Assembly (NCBI RefSeq): GCF_000355765.4
Contig: NZ_CP021106.3
Coordinates: forward strand, 186,001 to 250,000
DNA from: Nitrosospira lacus
Lineage (GTDB): Bacteria > Pseudomonadota > Gammaproteobacteria > Burkholderiales > Nitrosomonadaceae
DNA length: 64,000 nt
Direction of reading: 5' to 3'
A model generated the notes under the pieces. That model worked only from the letters and a program-made list of their open reading frames with translations, did no database searches and was not told the origin of the DNA. Below are positions 46,361 to 55,306 of the stretch, piece after piece (the stretch's first letter is position 1; the number at the start of each line of letters is the position of its first letter). A program made the position numbers and the translations under genes.

Positions 46361-46783
46361 TCATGCGCATTCGGCACATAAACCCTTGACGGTCAACTCG
46401 ACCGCCTGAAACCGGTAACCGGCCGGCAACGGACCATCATACTTGGCCTTCAGATCATCAAGGCAAATCACCGTTGTACAACGGGTACATTTAAAATGCG
46501 CATGCTGATGTGAATAGGCATCAAAATTTGCTCGAAAACGCCATACTCGATCATCGCTCGCCACCCTATGCACAAAACATCTTTTATTCAGCCATTCAAG
46601 CACACGATAGAGCGTGACGCGGTCCAACCGCTGCTCCCCGCTCAGGCGCTCTTCAATTTCGTGATGCGTAACGGCCCGTTGCTCCGCCAGCAGTATGGCA
46701 AGAATTCGAACTCTGCCAGAGGTCGCCCGATCGCCGGTACGCCGGATCATCGATTCCGCCTGTTGCTGAAAATTGATAGGCAT
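46361..46783 (-). CDS. zur: Fur-family transcriptional regulator, Zur-like
   Basis: Metal-sensing repressor, 140 residues. The N-terminal winged helix has HHEIEERLSGEQRLDRVTLYRVLEWLNK, the Fur-family recognition region. The dimer domain has HAHFKCTRCTTVICLDD and ends GLCAECA, giving two CxxC pairs for structural zinc. The Zur role is inferred from the neighbouring ZnuD-like receptor and the shared inverted repeat; a Fur paralogue remains possible. No strong ribosome site precedes the ATG at 46783. Confidence 0.82.
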   Translation of the reverse strand: MPINFQQQAESMIRRTGDRATSGRVRILAILLAEQRAVTHHEIEERLSGEQRLDRVTLYRVLEWLNKRCFVHRVASDDRVWRFRANFDAYSHQHAHFKCTRCTTVICLDDLKAKYDGPLPAGYRFQAVELTVKGLCAECA

Positions 46784-46787
46784 AGGA

Positions 46788-46814
46788 GTAATATTGCAAC
46801 AAAGTTGCGTTTAC
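46788..46814. promoter_or_regulatory. Putative Zur operator upstream of the zur-like gene
   Basis: The inner repeat GCAAC-AAA-GTTGC (46796-46808) lies inside an outer GTAA...TTAC pair, ending only 5 bp before the ATG at 46783. It shares the GCAAC-N3-GTTGCGTT(T)AC block with the site at 45850-45868. Autoregulation of the regulator is inferred. Confidence 0.6.
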
Positions 46815-47023
46815 TATAACCGGATACTTCTGCGTACGCAATATCGGCTTGATGGCTTCCTCCAAGATAGTAGAGCAAATTCAGAATGGGAAGACGGAAA
46901 CTGTTCATCAGATTCTTGGTATCTGAATCATATTGATGCATAAAGATGTTTTTAATGTACCGTTATCGAACGCAGTCTCGGGGGGCGCCATGCAATTCAC
47001 CTTGGGGCGGACTCACTAATAAG

Positions 47024-48397
47024 ATGAAGGTTCAGCGGCAAAAAAAGTTTTTGGCTAAATCAATCGATATCCGGTATCTCCCATTGTTTTTAGCAATCAC
47101 CGGCGTTCTATCCGGTATCTCGCCTGCTTTCGCCGGAGCTACCTACACGGTGGACCCCGGTACCTATCGTGCCAGACTCAAGCAATTGAAACCTGGGGCT
47201 GACGTACGGCTAATGCCGGGAGAATACAGGGATGGCCTGCCTGTTCAGCAACTTCAAGGCACTGAGCAAAGCCCGATAACGATTTCCGGACCGGATGGGG
47301 AGCCACGTGCGGTGTTTGTTGCGCGGCCCGGACATAACACGGTCAGTATCGTTAATTCGAGTTACGTCACTATTCGCAATCTGGTTCTTGATGGCCGCAA
47401 CCTGCGGGTGGACGGAGTGAAATGCGAAGGCCACGCAGACTGGGCACATCACATCACGCTTGATGGATTGCGTATACGCGGTCACGGAAATAATCAGCAA
47501 ACGGTGGGTATTTCCACCAAATGTCCGGCTTGGGGCTGGGTGATTCGCAACAATGTGATCGAAGGTGCCGGAACCGGCCTTTACCTCGGCAATTCGGATG
47601 GACGCGCGCCATTTATCGGGGGCCTGATCGACCGCAACCTGATAGTTGATACGCTCGGCTATAACGTGCAGATTAAACACCAGCAGCTTCGCCCGGTGTT
47701 GCCGGGGATACCGGATGGAGACAGCGCAACGATCATCCGTCACAACGTTTTCAGCAAGGCGCGTGGCGGATCCGCGGAAATGGCAAGGCCCAATTTGCTG
47801 GTCGGGCATTGGCCGCTTGCAGGGCCGGGAGCAAACGACCGGTATTTCATCTACGGCAATTTATTTTATCAGAATCCGCATGAAGCATTGTTCCAGGGCG
47901 AAGGCAACATCGCGTTGTACAATAACTTATTTGTGAACCATTTCGGCGATGCCATACGGATTCAGCCGCACAATGATACGACACGCGCGATAAGCGTTTT
48001 CTACAATACCGTGATAGCACGCGGGTCAGGGATAACGTTCGCGCGGCGCGAAAACGATCCAGCGTATCCGCAATTCGTTATGGCCAATATCGTATTCGCC
48101 GGAGTGCCGGTGCGGGGCGCTTCCCTGGAGACAAATCTGACCGGGGAATTTGCCGATGCGCGGAATCATCTTATCCGGCCATTCGCCCCTTTGGGCAAGA
48201 TGAATTTAATACCGGTGGACACTCGGGTGCGAAAGCGCGCCGATGACGGCATGCGCTTTGATGCTTACCCTCAAGCCGATCTGGATTTTGATGGAAGCTT
48301 GCGTGGCACCGGTGAACTGGGGGCTTATGCACTGGATAGAGACAGACCTCGCTGGTTGCCGGCCCTGGAGATCAAGCCGGTACCTGCCACTCCCTAA
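47024..48397 (+). CDS. Secreted right-handed parallel beta-helix protein
   Basis: From the ATG at 47024 it has 457 residues. A signal peptide (about residues 14-37, ending SPAFAGA) is followed by repeated beta-helix turns: VTIRNLVLDGRNLRV, HHITLDGLRIRG, WVIRNNVIEGAGTGLYLGN, ALYNNLFVNHFGDAIRI. Such folds occur in polysaccharide lyases and epimerases, but no catalytic residues can be assigned. The frame starts earlier at 46946, but that part does not fit before a signal sequence. No PEP-CTERM motif is present. It runs divergently from zur. Confidence 0.8.
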   Translation: MKVQRQKKFLAKSIDIRYLPLFLAITGVLSGISPAFAGATYTVDPGTYRARLKQLKPGADVRLMPGEYRDGLPVQQLQGTEQSPITISGPDGEPRAVFVARPGHNTVSIVNSSYVTIRNLVLDGRNLRVDGVKCEGHADWAHHITLDGLRIRGHGNNQQTVGISTKCPAWGWVIRNNVIEGAGTGLYLGNSDGRAPFIGGLIDRNLIVDTLGYNVQIKHQQLRPVLPGIPDGDSATIIRHNVFSKARGGSAEMARPNLLVGHWPLAGPGANDRYFIYGNLFYQNPHEALFQGEGNIALYNNLFVNHFGDAIRIQPHNDTTRAISVFYNTVIARGSGITFARRENDPAYPQFVMANIVFAGVPVRGASLETNLTGEFADARNHLIRPFAPLGKMNLIPVDTRVRKRADDGMRFDAYPQADLDFDGSLRGTGELGAYALDRDRPRWLPALEIKPVPATP

Positions 48398-48577
48398 TAA
48401 GGCGTCATCCCTGATCCTTTCTTTAACCCTGAATCCGGTGGCTGACCGCTCATTTTCCAGTCTAGTACATGATCCATAGAGATTTTTACGCTACTTGCGC
48501 TACTCGACCTTTACCCCTGCGATGGGTTCACTAACACCCGGCTTGGATTAATCCCTGCTCGATAGAAAATAGAAAAA

Positions 48578-50683
48578 ATGCGCATTCTGTCAGTGATCGC
48601 GGTATTGATTGCCTATGGGTCATTGTATCCCGGCAATTTTTCCACACCGGACGCCGAGGCAGCAAGGCAATTCCTTACCGACTGGCGTCCGTTCACCTCT
48701 CCGGGAGATTTGCTGGGCAATATCGCGTTGTTTTTCCCACTCGGAATGGCCGGTATATTATTTGCCTCAAACAGAGGCAATGCCACGATTCATGGCGCCT
48801 GGCTGCTCCTGTTCGCGCTTGTTTATTCATTCGCCCTTCAGTTGGCACAAGTTTGGCTTCCTTCCCGTTCCGCAGCCCTGGCGGATGTGCTCTGGAATAT
48901 GACAGGCATGCTGTCGGGCATGGCGGTGGCGCATCTGATAGGAAAACGCTTACCCGGAAATGCACATCCATTCGACGCCGCGCTGCTTGTACCCCTATTG
49001 GTGTTAATACTGTGGCTGCTCACCGAGTTATTGCCCCTGGTACCCACATTGGACTGGCAAAAGTTCAAGGATGCACTGAAGCCACTCCTTGAATTCAATA
49101 TTTCCTTCCCGGCAGCTACGATGCATGCGGCTGGCGCGCTTGCCGCGGGTAGCGCTTTCGTGGCGTTGGGACGGCAGCCCTCCACATGGCTGGGAAGTGC
49201 AATCGTAATTGTATGGGCAGGTAAAGTTATTATCGTTAATTTAATACTGGATGCATCGCTTTTCCTCGGGTCGCTGGCAGGTTATGCGGGTTGCCTGATG
49301 CTGTCGCGCCTCGGTCGCGTAAAACTCTTCGAGGCCGCATTCTGGCTGCTGTTAATTGCCTGGAGCATTGCTGCGATAACGCCCTTTTCTCCCGCTTCGG
49401 GTGGAACCTTCAACGGTATCCCGTTTGCAACCATGCTTCGGGGGTCCATGGAAACCGGTGCCCGGGGACTGGTCCAGTCATTATTTATTTACACCGCTTT
49501 GCTATGGCTTTTGCAAAGGACCGGCATGAGTATCGCCAAGGCGGTGGTGGGGCTGGTGGTATGGTCATGTTTGATAGAGCTGACGCAGATGGGTTTGCTG
49601 GGCCGCACCGCGGATGTAACAGAACCGATTTTGTTATTACTCATTGGTTGGGCATTGTCGGGAATGCGAAAACATGCAGGCCCCGCAAAGCAGCAAACAG
49701 AAACGCCCGCATCAAAGCCACACCCTTTAATGGCGGTTCGCACAGCAGCAAGCGGAAAACGCACACTTGCCTTGCTGACGATCGGAATCGGGATGTGCGT
49801 AGCGATCGGCTGGTTGATTACGCGGTCACCCTGGGTACCCTACAACGTGCGCGAACTGGTATACCAGGGCCATCCCTTTCGGTCACTGGTACTCCTTGCC
49901 GCCCTGTTGTATTGGGCTATGGGTTTTCCGATATTGATGGCGCAATGGCTGGCGCGGGGGAAGCTGTACCTGCTCAGCTTTCCGCCCCTGGCATTACTGC
50001 ATGGTTTGATCGCATGGTTGCTGCTATGGTCCGCGGTGCCAAGCGAGAGCATTCACGACATCGTCGGCTCCCCCGTTTTGAATTGGCCTTGGGAATGGGA
50101 AATCCTCGGCCGTTTTCTGGCACTGTTCAGCCTCTGGAGTGTTGCGGCAACGGCAGGGACCGTTATTGCCGCGAGGCGCTCCTTCCGCAGTACGAATGGT
50201 GCTCAATCCGCGCTGCTGGGATGGGCGATCGGCGCATGCCTGCTTGTACCGATATCCTATTACATCGTGGTGAAGGCGGCCTCCACAGACAATCTGGTTG
50301 AACTGATGGCCGGCAATGGCAGCGTCGGTGCATTCCTGCTGATCGGCTTGGCCATGGCGGGAATTTCGTTTGGCGGGACGAAGACCACGCTGGCATTGAT
50401 TCCCGGGACAACCGGGCGAACAATGGCAGCCGCATGGGTGCTGGCTTCCGGCGCTCTGACCTATTTGGCGATTTATTTCGGCATGGAACAGGTGATCGTC
50501 AAATATAACCAGGTGTTTTCCGCATTGCAGTTCTTGCTGAGTAGCGATCGCTCACATCTGGCCGGACCAGGCGAGTTGGCGGTGCGATACATCGCGCTGT
50601 GGAGCACTCTTATCACGGCCATTGTAATGGTGCAATATCCATTATGGAGTTGGGCCATATCGGATCTCCGCAAAGCCCGATAG
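48578..50683 (+). CDS. Large VanZ-family membrane protein
   Basis: A 701-residue protein with about 14-16 hydrophobic helices. The first 115 residues match VanZ: LTDWRPFTSPGDLLGNIALFFPLG, then ALQLAQVWLPSRSAALADVLWNMTGMLSG. A second VanZ-like repeat at about 280-360 (GLVVWSCLIELTQMGLLGRTADVTEPILLLLIG) suggests internal duplication. VanZ domains are common in exopolysaccharide loci and of uncertain function. Its stop is only 4 bp from the FkbH stop on the other strand, so the two genes converge without a visible terminator. Confidence 0.82.
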   Translation: MRILSVIAVLIAYGSLYPGNFSTPDAEAARQFLTDWRPFTSPGDLLGNIALFFPLGMAGILFASNRGNATIHGAWLLLFALVYSFALQLAQVWLPSRSAALADVLWNMTGMLSGMAVAHLIGKRLPGNAHPFDAALLVPLLVLILWLLTELLPLVPTLDWQKFKDALKPLLEFNISFPAATMHAAGALAAGSAFVALGRQPSTWLGSAIVIVWAGKVIIVNLILDASLFLGSLAGYAGCLMLSRLGRVKLFEAAFWLLLIAWSIAAITPFSPASGGTFNGIPFATMLRGSMETGARGLVQSLFIYTALLWLLQRTGMSIAKAVVGLVVWSCLIELTQMGLLGRTADVTEPILLLLIGWALSGMRKHAGPAKQQTETPASKPHPLMAVRTAASGKRTLALLTIGIGMCVAIGWLITRSPWVPYNVRELVYQGHPFRSLVLLAALLYWAMGFPILMAQWLARGKLYLLSFPPLALLHGLIAWLLLWSAVPSESIHDIVGSPVLNWPWEWEILGRFLALFSLWSVAATAGTVIAARRSFRSTNGAQSALLGWAIGACLLVPISYYIVVKAASTDNLVELMAGNGSVGAFLLIGLAMAGISFGGTKTTLALIPGTTGRTMAAAWVLASGALTYLAIYFGMEQVIVKYNQVFSALQFLLSSDRSHLAGPGELAVRYIALWSTLITAIVMVQYPLWSWAISDLRKAR

Positions 50684-50687
50684 CGGT

Positions 50688-52553
50688 TTAATGACTGGCT
50701 TCCCTGCCTGAACCGGGTTCATTTGCGGACAAGGACGCCACGGAAATAAACGCGCAATCGAGCGAGTGAAGAGTGAGGTCGACACGCAGACCTTTTTCCG
50801 GTGAGCAGGGCTCGAAGTGCAGGCTTTCGAGCACTTGTTGAGCGGGAATATTGCGCCCCGTGGGCTTGAAGTTAACCCACAGCTTCTTGGGCTTCTGTTG
50901 GCCGCTTTGTGAGATCACCAAGTGATTGAAGAATGCCTGTTCGATAAATCTCCCCTGCACACGGCAGGACAGCATAAAATCCTCGATGCGTATCTCCTGC
51001 TTCACAAATCGAACGATGGCGAATCCAACCGCACCGTAGGAACCGAAATTGTCGCTGCAACGGAGAACGTATTTCTTGACTTCGTCATCGGCCAGAATTG
51101 GCAGGATCTCCTCCCTTGCGTACTTGCGCCCGGAGAAATTTAATTGATTGGTGCGCTGGACAAGTTCGGATACACGGTCCAGGTCATCGGCCGCATAGGC
51201 ATCAATGTAAAGCTTTATCTCGCATGAGGCCAGAAATCCAAGATAATCCGAGCCGAACCTGGTTGCGCTTTTCTTGCGCACGAATTCTTCTTTATAAAAC
51301 TGGCTACGTTTCTTCGCTTCTTCGCTACTCGTCCCCTGATAGCGGGGATCCAGAAAGAGGTTGTCGATATCAGCCGCGTTCACGCAAGCGACTCCTCTCA
51401 GCGCCCGCGACACTTCCTCCAGTTCAAAGGGATTGTCATCAATGAAAGCAAAGGTATCCAGACCGATGTTGAGCTGTTCCGCTATGATCCTGACATTTTC
51501 GCTCTTGGGAAGCCAATTGATCTGGGGATACAGGAAATAATCCGCTATGCCGAGTTCTTCAAGGCGACGCCACGCGCTTGTCTCGTCATTCTTGCTCGCA
51601 ATACTGAGCATAATTCCTCGTTCATAAAAAAAGCGCAGCAGATCAAGTACCTTTGGCCGTAACGATACCGCCTCATTTTCAAGCAGTATTCCGTCCCACA
51701 TCGTGTTGTCAAGATCCCATACCACGCACTTTATCTTTGGATTGCTTGAACTCTGCACACTTTCGGTCTGGTGGTGAACGACAAAATCGGCGGTAAGGAA
51801 AACAATACGTGACGCAGTAGTCTCTGCGTCGGGGATAATGGCGATGTCGAACGGAAGACCGCACTCCGTAATCATCGAAAATTGTTCATACCCGAACTTA
51901 TGCCGCGAGTATCCGGGCGGGACTGTAATCAACGCGCGAAATGGCAGGGGAAGCTTCGTGAGTTGCGCTTGTTTACTCATCATGCCGCTCGAAATCGACA
52001 TATTCAGCTGCATCCGTATCGGCACATCCGCCGGGTTGTATACTTCAAGCAGGAAAAAATCCGGTTTGGATTCGGTGCGGCTTACCCGATGCATCCAGCG
52101 GGCAAAGCGCTCAAGGAGCGCATACTCAAGATACGACCAGCGCATGTCGCGTGTCAGCCGGTACATTACCGCACCCGCCGCATTGGCAAGTGGGGCAATC
52201 GAGTTGATCATGCGTTCGGCCAGCAAGGCCGCCGCGGCCGGCATCATCAGGGTATTGCCTCGGGCCTCGATCTTGCCCCATTGTTTGAATGTAACCTCCG
52301 CTCCATAACCGCGAGCGGATGGGAAGCGCGGGTTGCGATACATGCCATAGGTCAGGCGCCGGCAACGTTGATCCGGTCTGCTCTGATAGAGGTCACAAGT
52401 TGCGAAGCAGCCGGGAGCGGCGCATTCTATGCAATGCTCACCCCACATGAGCAAGGACATTTTTGCAACCCCCTTAACGGGCGTATAGGGTTTTAATGGA
52501 GCGAGGTTTCGGTCCATATGCAGATGCATCTCGTATTTATCGAATTCAAACAT
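50688..52553 (-). CDS. FkbH-like HAD-IIIC protein with cysteine-rich N-terminal region
   Basis: HAD-IIIC enzymes of the FkbH type load glyceryl or related acyl groups onto carrier proteins. The core VVWDLDNTMWDGIL (DxDxT at about 280-284), SIASKNDE, FIDDNPFELEEV and the FkbH C-terminal LVQRTNQLNFSGRKY are present. The usual SGNH-like N-terminal domain is not obvious. Instead, the start has a cysteine cluster (C41, C44, C49, C53, C64; CIECAAPGCFATC) resembling a metal- or cluster-binding site, then about 200 unassigned residues. A GTG at 52556 precedes the ATG used here. It is the last gene of the XrtA-locus run. Confidence 0.82.
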   Translation of the reverse strand: MFEFDKYEMHLHMDRNLAPLKPYTPVKGVAKMSLLMWGEHCIECAAPGCFATCDLYQSRPDQRCRRLTYGMYRNPRFPSARGYGAEVTFKQWGKIEARGNTLMMPAAAALLAERMINSIAPLANAAGAVMYRLTRDMRWSYLEYALLERFARWMHRVSRTESKPDFFLLEVYNPADVPIRMQLNMSISSGMMSKQAQLTKLPLPFRALITVPPGYSRHKFGYEQFSMITECGLPFDIAIIPDAETTASRIVFLTADFVVHHQTESVQSSSNPKIKCVVWDLDNTMWDGILLENEAVSLRPKVLDLLRFFYERGIMLSIASKNDETSAWRRLEELGIADYFLYPQINWLPKSENVRIIAEQLNIGLDTFAFIDDNPFELEEVSRALRGVACVNAADIDNLFLDPRYQGTSSEEAKKRSQFYKEEFVRKKSATRFGSDYLGFLASCEIKLYIDAYAADDLDRVSELVQRTNQLNFSGRKYAREEILPILADDEVKKYVLRCSDNFGSYGAVGFAIVRFVKQEIRIEDFMLSCRVQGRFIEQAFFNHLVISQSGQQKPKKLWVNFKPTGRNIPAQQVLESLHFEPCSPEKGLRVDLTLHSLDCAFISVASLSANEPGSGREASH

Positions 52554-52606
52554 CACCCACCACTATTACCTTTCCGCAACACCCCGTGGAATATGAAGTT
52601 CCTTGC

Positions 52607-53302
52607 TCATTTTAGACGGCAGATAAATGATTTTCCAAGGGGCGCATAGTCCAGATAGGGGATAAAATTCAGGTGCGTTTCTTGCCGCACAAAATCTGCC
52701 AGCGCACGTTGTTCGCCCTGCTCAGGATCACCTTTGTAATTATAAAAATCGTCGAAGCAGATAATGGAACCATTCACGACATAGGACTGGATGAAATCGA
52801 GTACCTGAACAGTTGAATCGTACAGGTCGCAATCAACATAGATGACTGCCGCCTTGCGCCCGGATAATCGCCGGTGGGCAACATCGTTCAAGCTATCGCT
52901 GTAAAAGCCCTCGATCAGCTCGTACTCCGACGATTGAATTCCGCGGGATGCGAGAATCGTCTCGAACTCCGGGCGGGTACAGGCAAACTGCCCTTCGTAC
53001 CATATATTGTCGGGATGCTTCTCTGTTGCCGGCAGGCCCTGAAACGAGTCAAAGCCCCACAGCTTCATGTCGTGGCGGCCGTAGCGCCGCTTCATTCGAT
53101 GCGCATAGCCGAACGTCTTGCCTCGCCACAAACCAAACTCAAAGTAATCTCCAGGCACTTCATTGATCTTGGTGAACTCGAAGGCCTGGCTCAGCATCCC
53201 AAGCTCGGTCATTCGATTGTCTGATCGACGATCCATTACTTCAATTATGCGAGCGACCCACTCCGCATCCACTATCTGCTTCGCGATCCGTTTGATTAAC
53301 AT
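52607..53302 (-). CDS. TylF/MycF-like class I methyltransferase
   Basis: SAM-dependent O-methyltransferase of 231 residues, probably acting on a sugar of the exopolysaccharide. Motifs are VPGDYFEFGLWRGKTFG (SAM loop), LWGFDSFQGLPATE, AVIYVDCDLYDST and IICFDDFYNYKGDPEQGEQRAL, all of the TylF macrocin O-methyltransferase family. A GGTGGA precedes the ATG. It lies 30 bp after the GNAT gene and 53 bp before the FkbH gene, in the same orientation. Confidence 0.87.
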   Translation of the reverse strand: MLIKRIAKQIVDAEWVARIIEVMDRRSDNRMTELGMLSQAFEFTKINEVPGDYFEFGLWRGKTFGYAHRMKRRYGRHDMKLWGFDSFQGLPATEKHPDNIWYEGQFACTRPEFETILASRGIQSSEYELIEGFYSDSLNDVAHRRLSGRKAAVIYVDCDLYDSTVQVLDFIQSYVVNGSIICFDDFYNYKGDPEQGEQRALADFVRQETHLNFIPYLDYAPLGKSFICRLK

Positions 53303-53332
53303 GACTTTCCACCATCCAGAAGATTGTTTAAA

Positions 53333-54274
53333 TCAGATTCCGAACCGCATCATTTTTTTTACTTTCGATTTAAGCCCGAGCTGATCCAGCTTATCGCCAG
53401 CCAGCCTGCTGAGATGGTTCACAGCACTTTGACTATGCAGAAGGAACCTGTTACGCAGATTGCTACGCAGGAAAAAGACGTTTGCGCATTGAATACTATG
53501 AGTGGCAAATAGCTTTTTATGCTCTGACTGCCCCTCGGTAAAATCAAAAAAACGAAAAGACCGTTCCTCGAACAAATGCTCCAAGGCAAGCCATTGCAAA
53601 ATTGTACCCACGGAAAAACTCATGTAGCCGGGATCATATCCGAGGTAGGCATAGATCAGGATTTCATTGGAGATCGGGCAATAGAGATAAGAGACAGGCT
53701 GGTTCTGATGGAAAAGGATGAATCCGCGAACCAGCCCCTGTTGAGCAAGGTGTTCCATTTCTCGGAGAAACGCCTCCGAATCGGGCAACCCTGCGTCAAG
53801 CAGCTTTTCCTGATAGGTTATCTTGGAAACAACCCGGGCAAGCCGGAAGAATTCCGGCATTTCTCCAGCCGACTTGTAGACTTTCCAGGGGATGTCGCCA
53901 CCGCAATATTCAGCGTATCTCTTGATTTTACGATTGAGAGTCGAGCGCGTCTTGGAGGAAAACTTGCTCTTGTACTCAGCAAATGACTGACGCATATCAA
54001 TATAATAGCGCTGGTGCTGGGAAGATACATAGCAGAGATAGTCATCCCGCCTTCGAAGTACAGGCTGCTTGCCGTCGACGCGCAGCGATCGCACCAGGAA
54101 ACCTTGACTATTGGTTTGAAGCGCATCGGCTGGCGGCACCGGCTCTATCACCGGCGGGGTTTCATCATCAAGCCCCACTTCCCGCACTTGCAACCATAGT
54201 CGAGATGCGAGCAACGTTTTGTCACCCAGTTGAAGTTTTATGGGTACTTGGCGGTAATGCCATATTTGCTTCAC
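53333..54274 (-). CDS. GNAT/FemAB-like acyltransferase of the XrtA locus
   Basis: Probable transferase adding an acyl or aminoacyl group to a glycan or lipid. The GTG at 54274 overlaps the deacetylase stop as GTGA and gives 313 residues; the longer frame to 54403 would overlap that gene by 133 bp. Recognisable GNAT/FemAB segments are KFSSKTRSTLNRKIKRY, GLVRGFILFHQNQPVSYLYCPI, YLGYDPGYMSFSVGTILQWLALEHLFEE and FFDFTEGQSEHKKLFA. No membrane segments. Confidence 0.83.
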   Translation of the reverse strand: MKQIWHYRQVPIKLQLGDKTLLASRLWLQVREVGLDDETPPVIEPVPPADALQTNSQGFLVRSLRVDGKQPVLRRRDDYLCYVSSQHQRYYIDMRQSFAEYKSKFSSKTRSTLNRKIKRYAEYCGGDIPWKVYKSAGEMPEFFRLARVVSKITYQEKLLDAGLPDSEAFLREMEHLAQQGLVRGFILFHQNQPVSYLYCPISNEILIYAYLGYDPGYMSFSVGTILQWLALEHLFEERSFRFFDFTEGQSEHKKLFATHSIQCANVFFLRSNLRNRFLLHSQSAVNHLSRLAGDKLDQLGLKSKVKKMMRFGI

Positions 54275-55233
54275 GGGAGCCCCCGACGTAGGCCTTGTTC
54301 CAGCATCCTGAGTCCCGTTTTCCAGATTGGCGAGGTGAGCGGGGCAGGCTGCGAAGCCGCAAGATCCGGGATCAAACCGTAAAAACCGCGGGTACGAAAG
54401 CAATCCCGATGACGATCGAGAAAGGTGCAGAGCTTGCGGAAACGAGCTACCACGATATCGTCCGGCCGATTCATACTGCCGTTAAGCAGCTCGAAGTTGT
54501 GTGAAAGAATAACAAAGGCCTTGCGCCCCGATTCCAGCGCCTGCCAGAGCAGCCCTTCCATCTCCGGGTACGAGCATGCGGTCACTTGCGCATGCCGCAA
54601 TGAATGCGTGCCACCGTGGAAGACCGTCATGGGATACTCGTACACGCCTTCATACTCGATCGGCTCCACAAGTGAAATATCCGGACTTACGCCGCTATCC
54701 CGTCCCAGCATGCTGGCGTTATAACTGCTGTCGAACGCGATATGATTCCTGGCAAGCGCCCGCAGCGTATCCCTGTTGAAACCGAAACTTCCCGCGCGAA
54801 AGGCGTTTACGTTTTGACCACCGGCGAGTTCAATCAACTTTGCGCCCGCCTGGATCAGGATCGTTTGATCCTGCAACGAAAAGTAACGCAGGAGCTGTTT
54901 TTTGCCGGTAATATTGTCGAGCAGGGGCTCCCTGGATTCATCAACCCATTCAGTGTGCAGATGAAGCTGTAATTCATGGCCGCGTTCTCGAACAAGCCCC
55001 ACGATTTCCGACAAGGGATCCAGCCCAAACCGGGTCGAAAAGAGGGACTCAACAAAGAATACGCCCGTCAGGCCATGCTCCTGTAATTGATCCAGCTGGT
55101 ATGGCAACCCGTAATTGCCTCTTGATGTGGGGCCATAGATGTATCGTTGAAATGCACTCGGAAACTTGGCATCAATGTTATCCCAACCATCACACCAGAT
55201 CTCCACGTCAACAGTAAGAAATACGTCCATCAT
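54271..55233 (-). CDS. Polysaccharide deacetylase-family protein
   Basis: NodB-type carbohydrate esterase fold of 320 residues. It starts MMDVFLTVDVEIW with the metal-binding Asp pair region, then GVFFVESLFSTRFG, GHELQLHLHTEW (HxxxH-like metal site), FRAGSFGFNRDTL and FVILSHNFELL. It may trim N-acetyl groups from the exopolysaccharide. It is a second deacetylase besides the one at 62495 and differs clearly in sequence. It is coupled to the GNAT gene by a 4-bp overlap. Confidence 0.83.
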   Translation of the reverse strand: MMDVFLTVDVEIWCDGWDNIDAKFPSAFQRYIYGPTSRGNYGLPYQLDQLQEHGLTGVFFVESLFSTRFGLDPLSEIVGLVRERGHELQLHLHTEWVDESREPLLDNITGKKQLLRYFSLQDQTILIQAGAKLIELAGGQNVNAFRAGSFGFNRDTLRALARNHIAFDSSYNASMLGRDSGVSPDISLVEPIEYEGVYEYPMTVFHGGTHSLRHAQVTACSYPEMEGLLWQALESGRKAFVILSHNFELLNGSMNRPDDIVVARFRKLCTFLDRHRDCFRTRGFYGLIPDLAASQPAPLTSPIWKTGLRMLEQGLRRGLP

Positions 55234-55306
55234 CCTGTTGCAAATTCCTGGTTCATCAATTTGAATCTGTCATGTGTCCGTATCTTTGGATTGCACAGCA
55301 ACATCG

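Noticed and set aside
53333-54403. GNAT/FemAB protein starting at 54403
   Set aside because: It would overlap the deacetylase by 133 bp; the GTGA overlap at 54274 is the typical arrangement.
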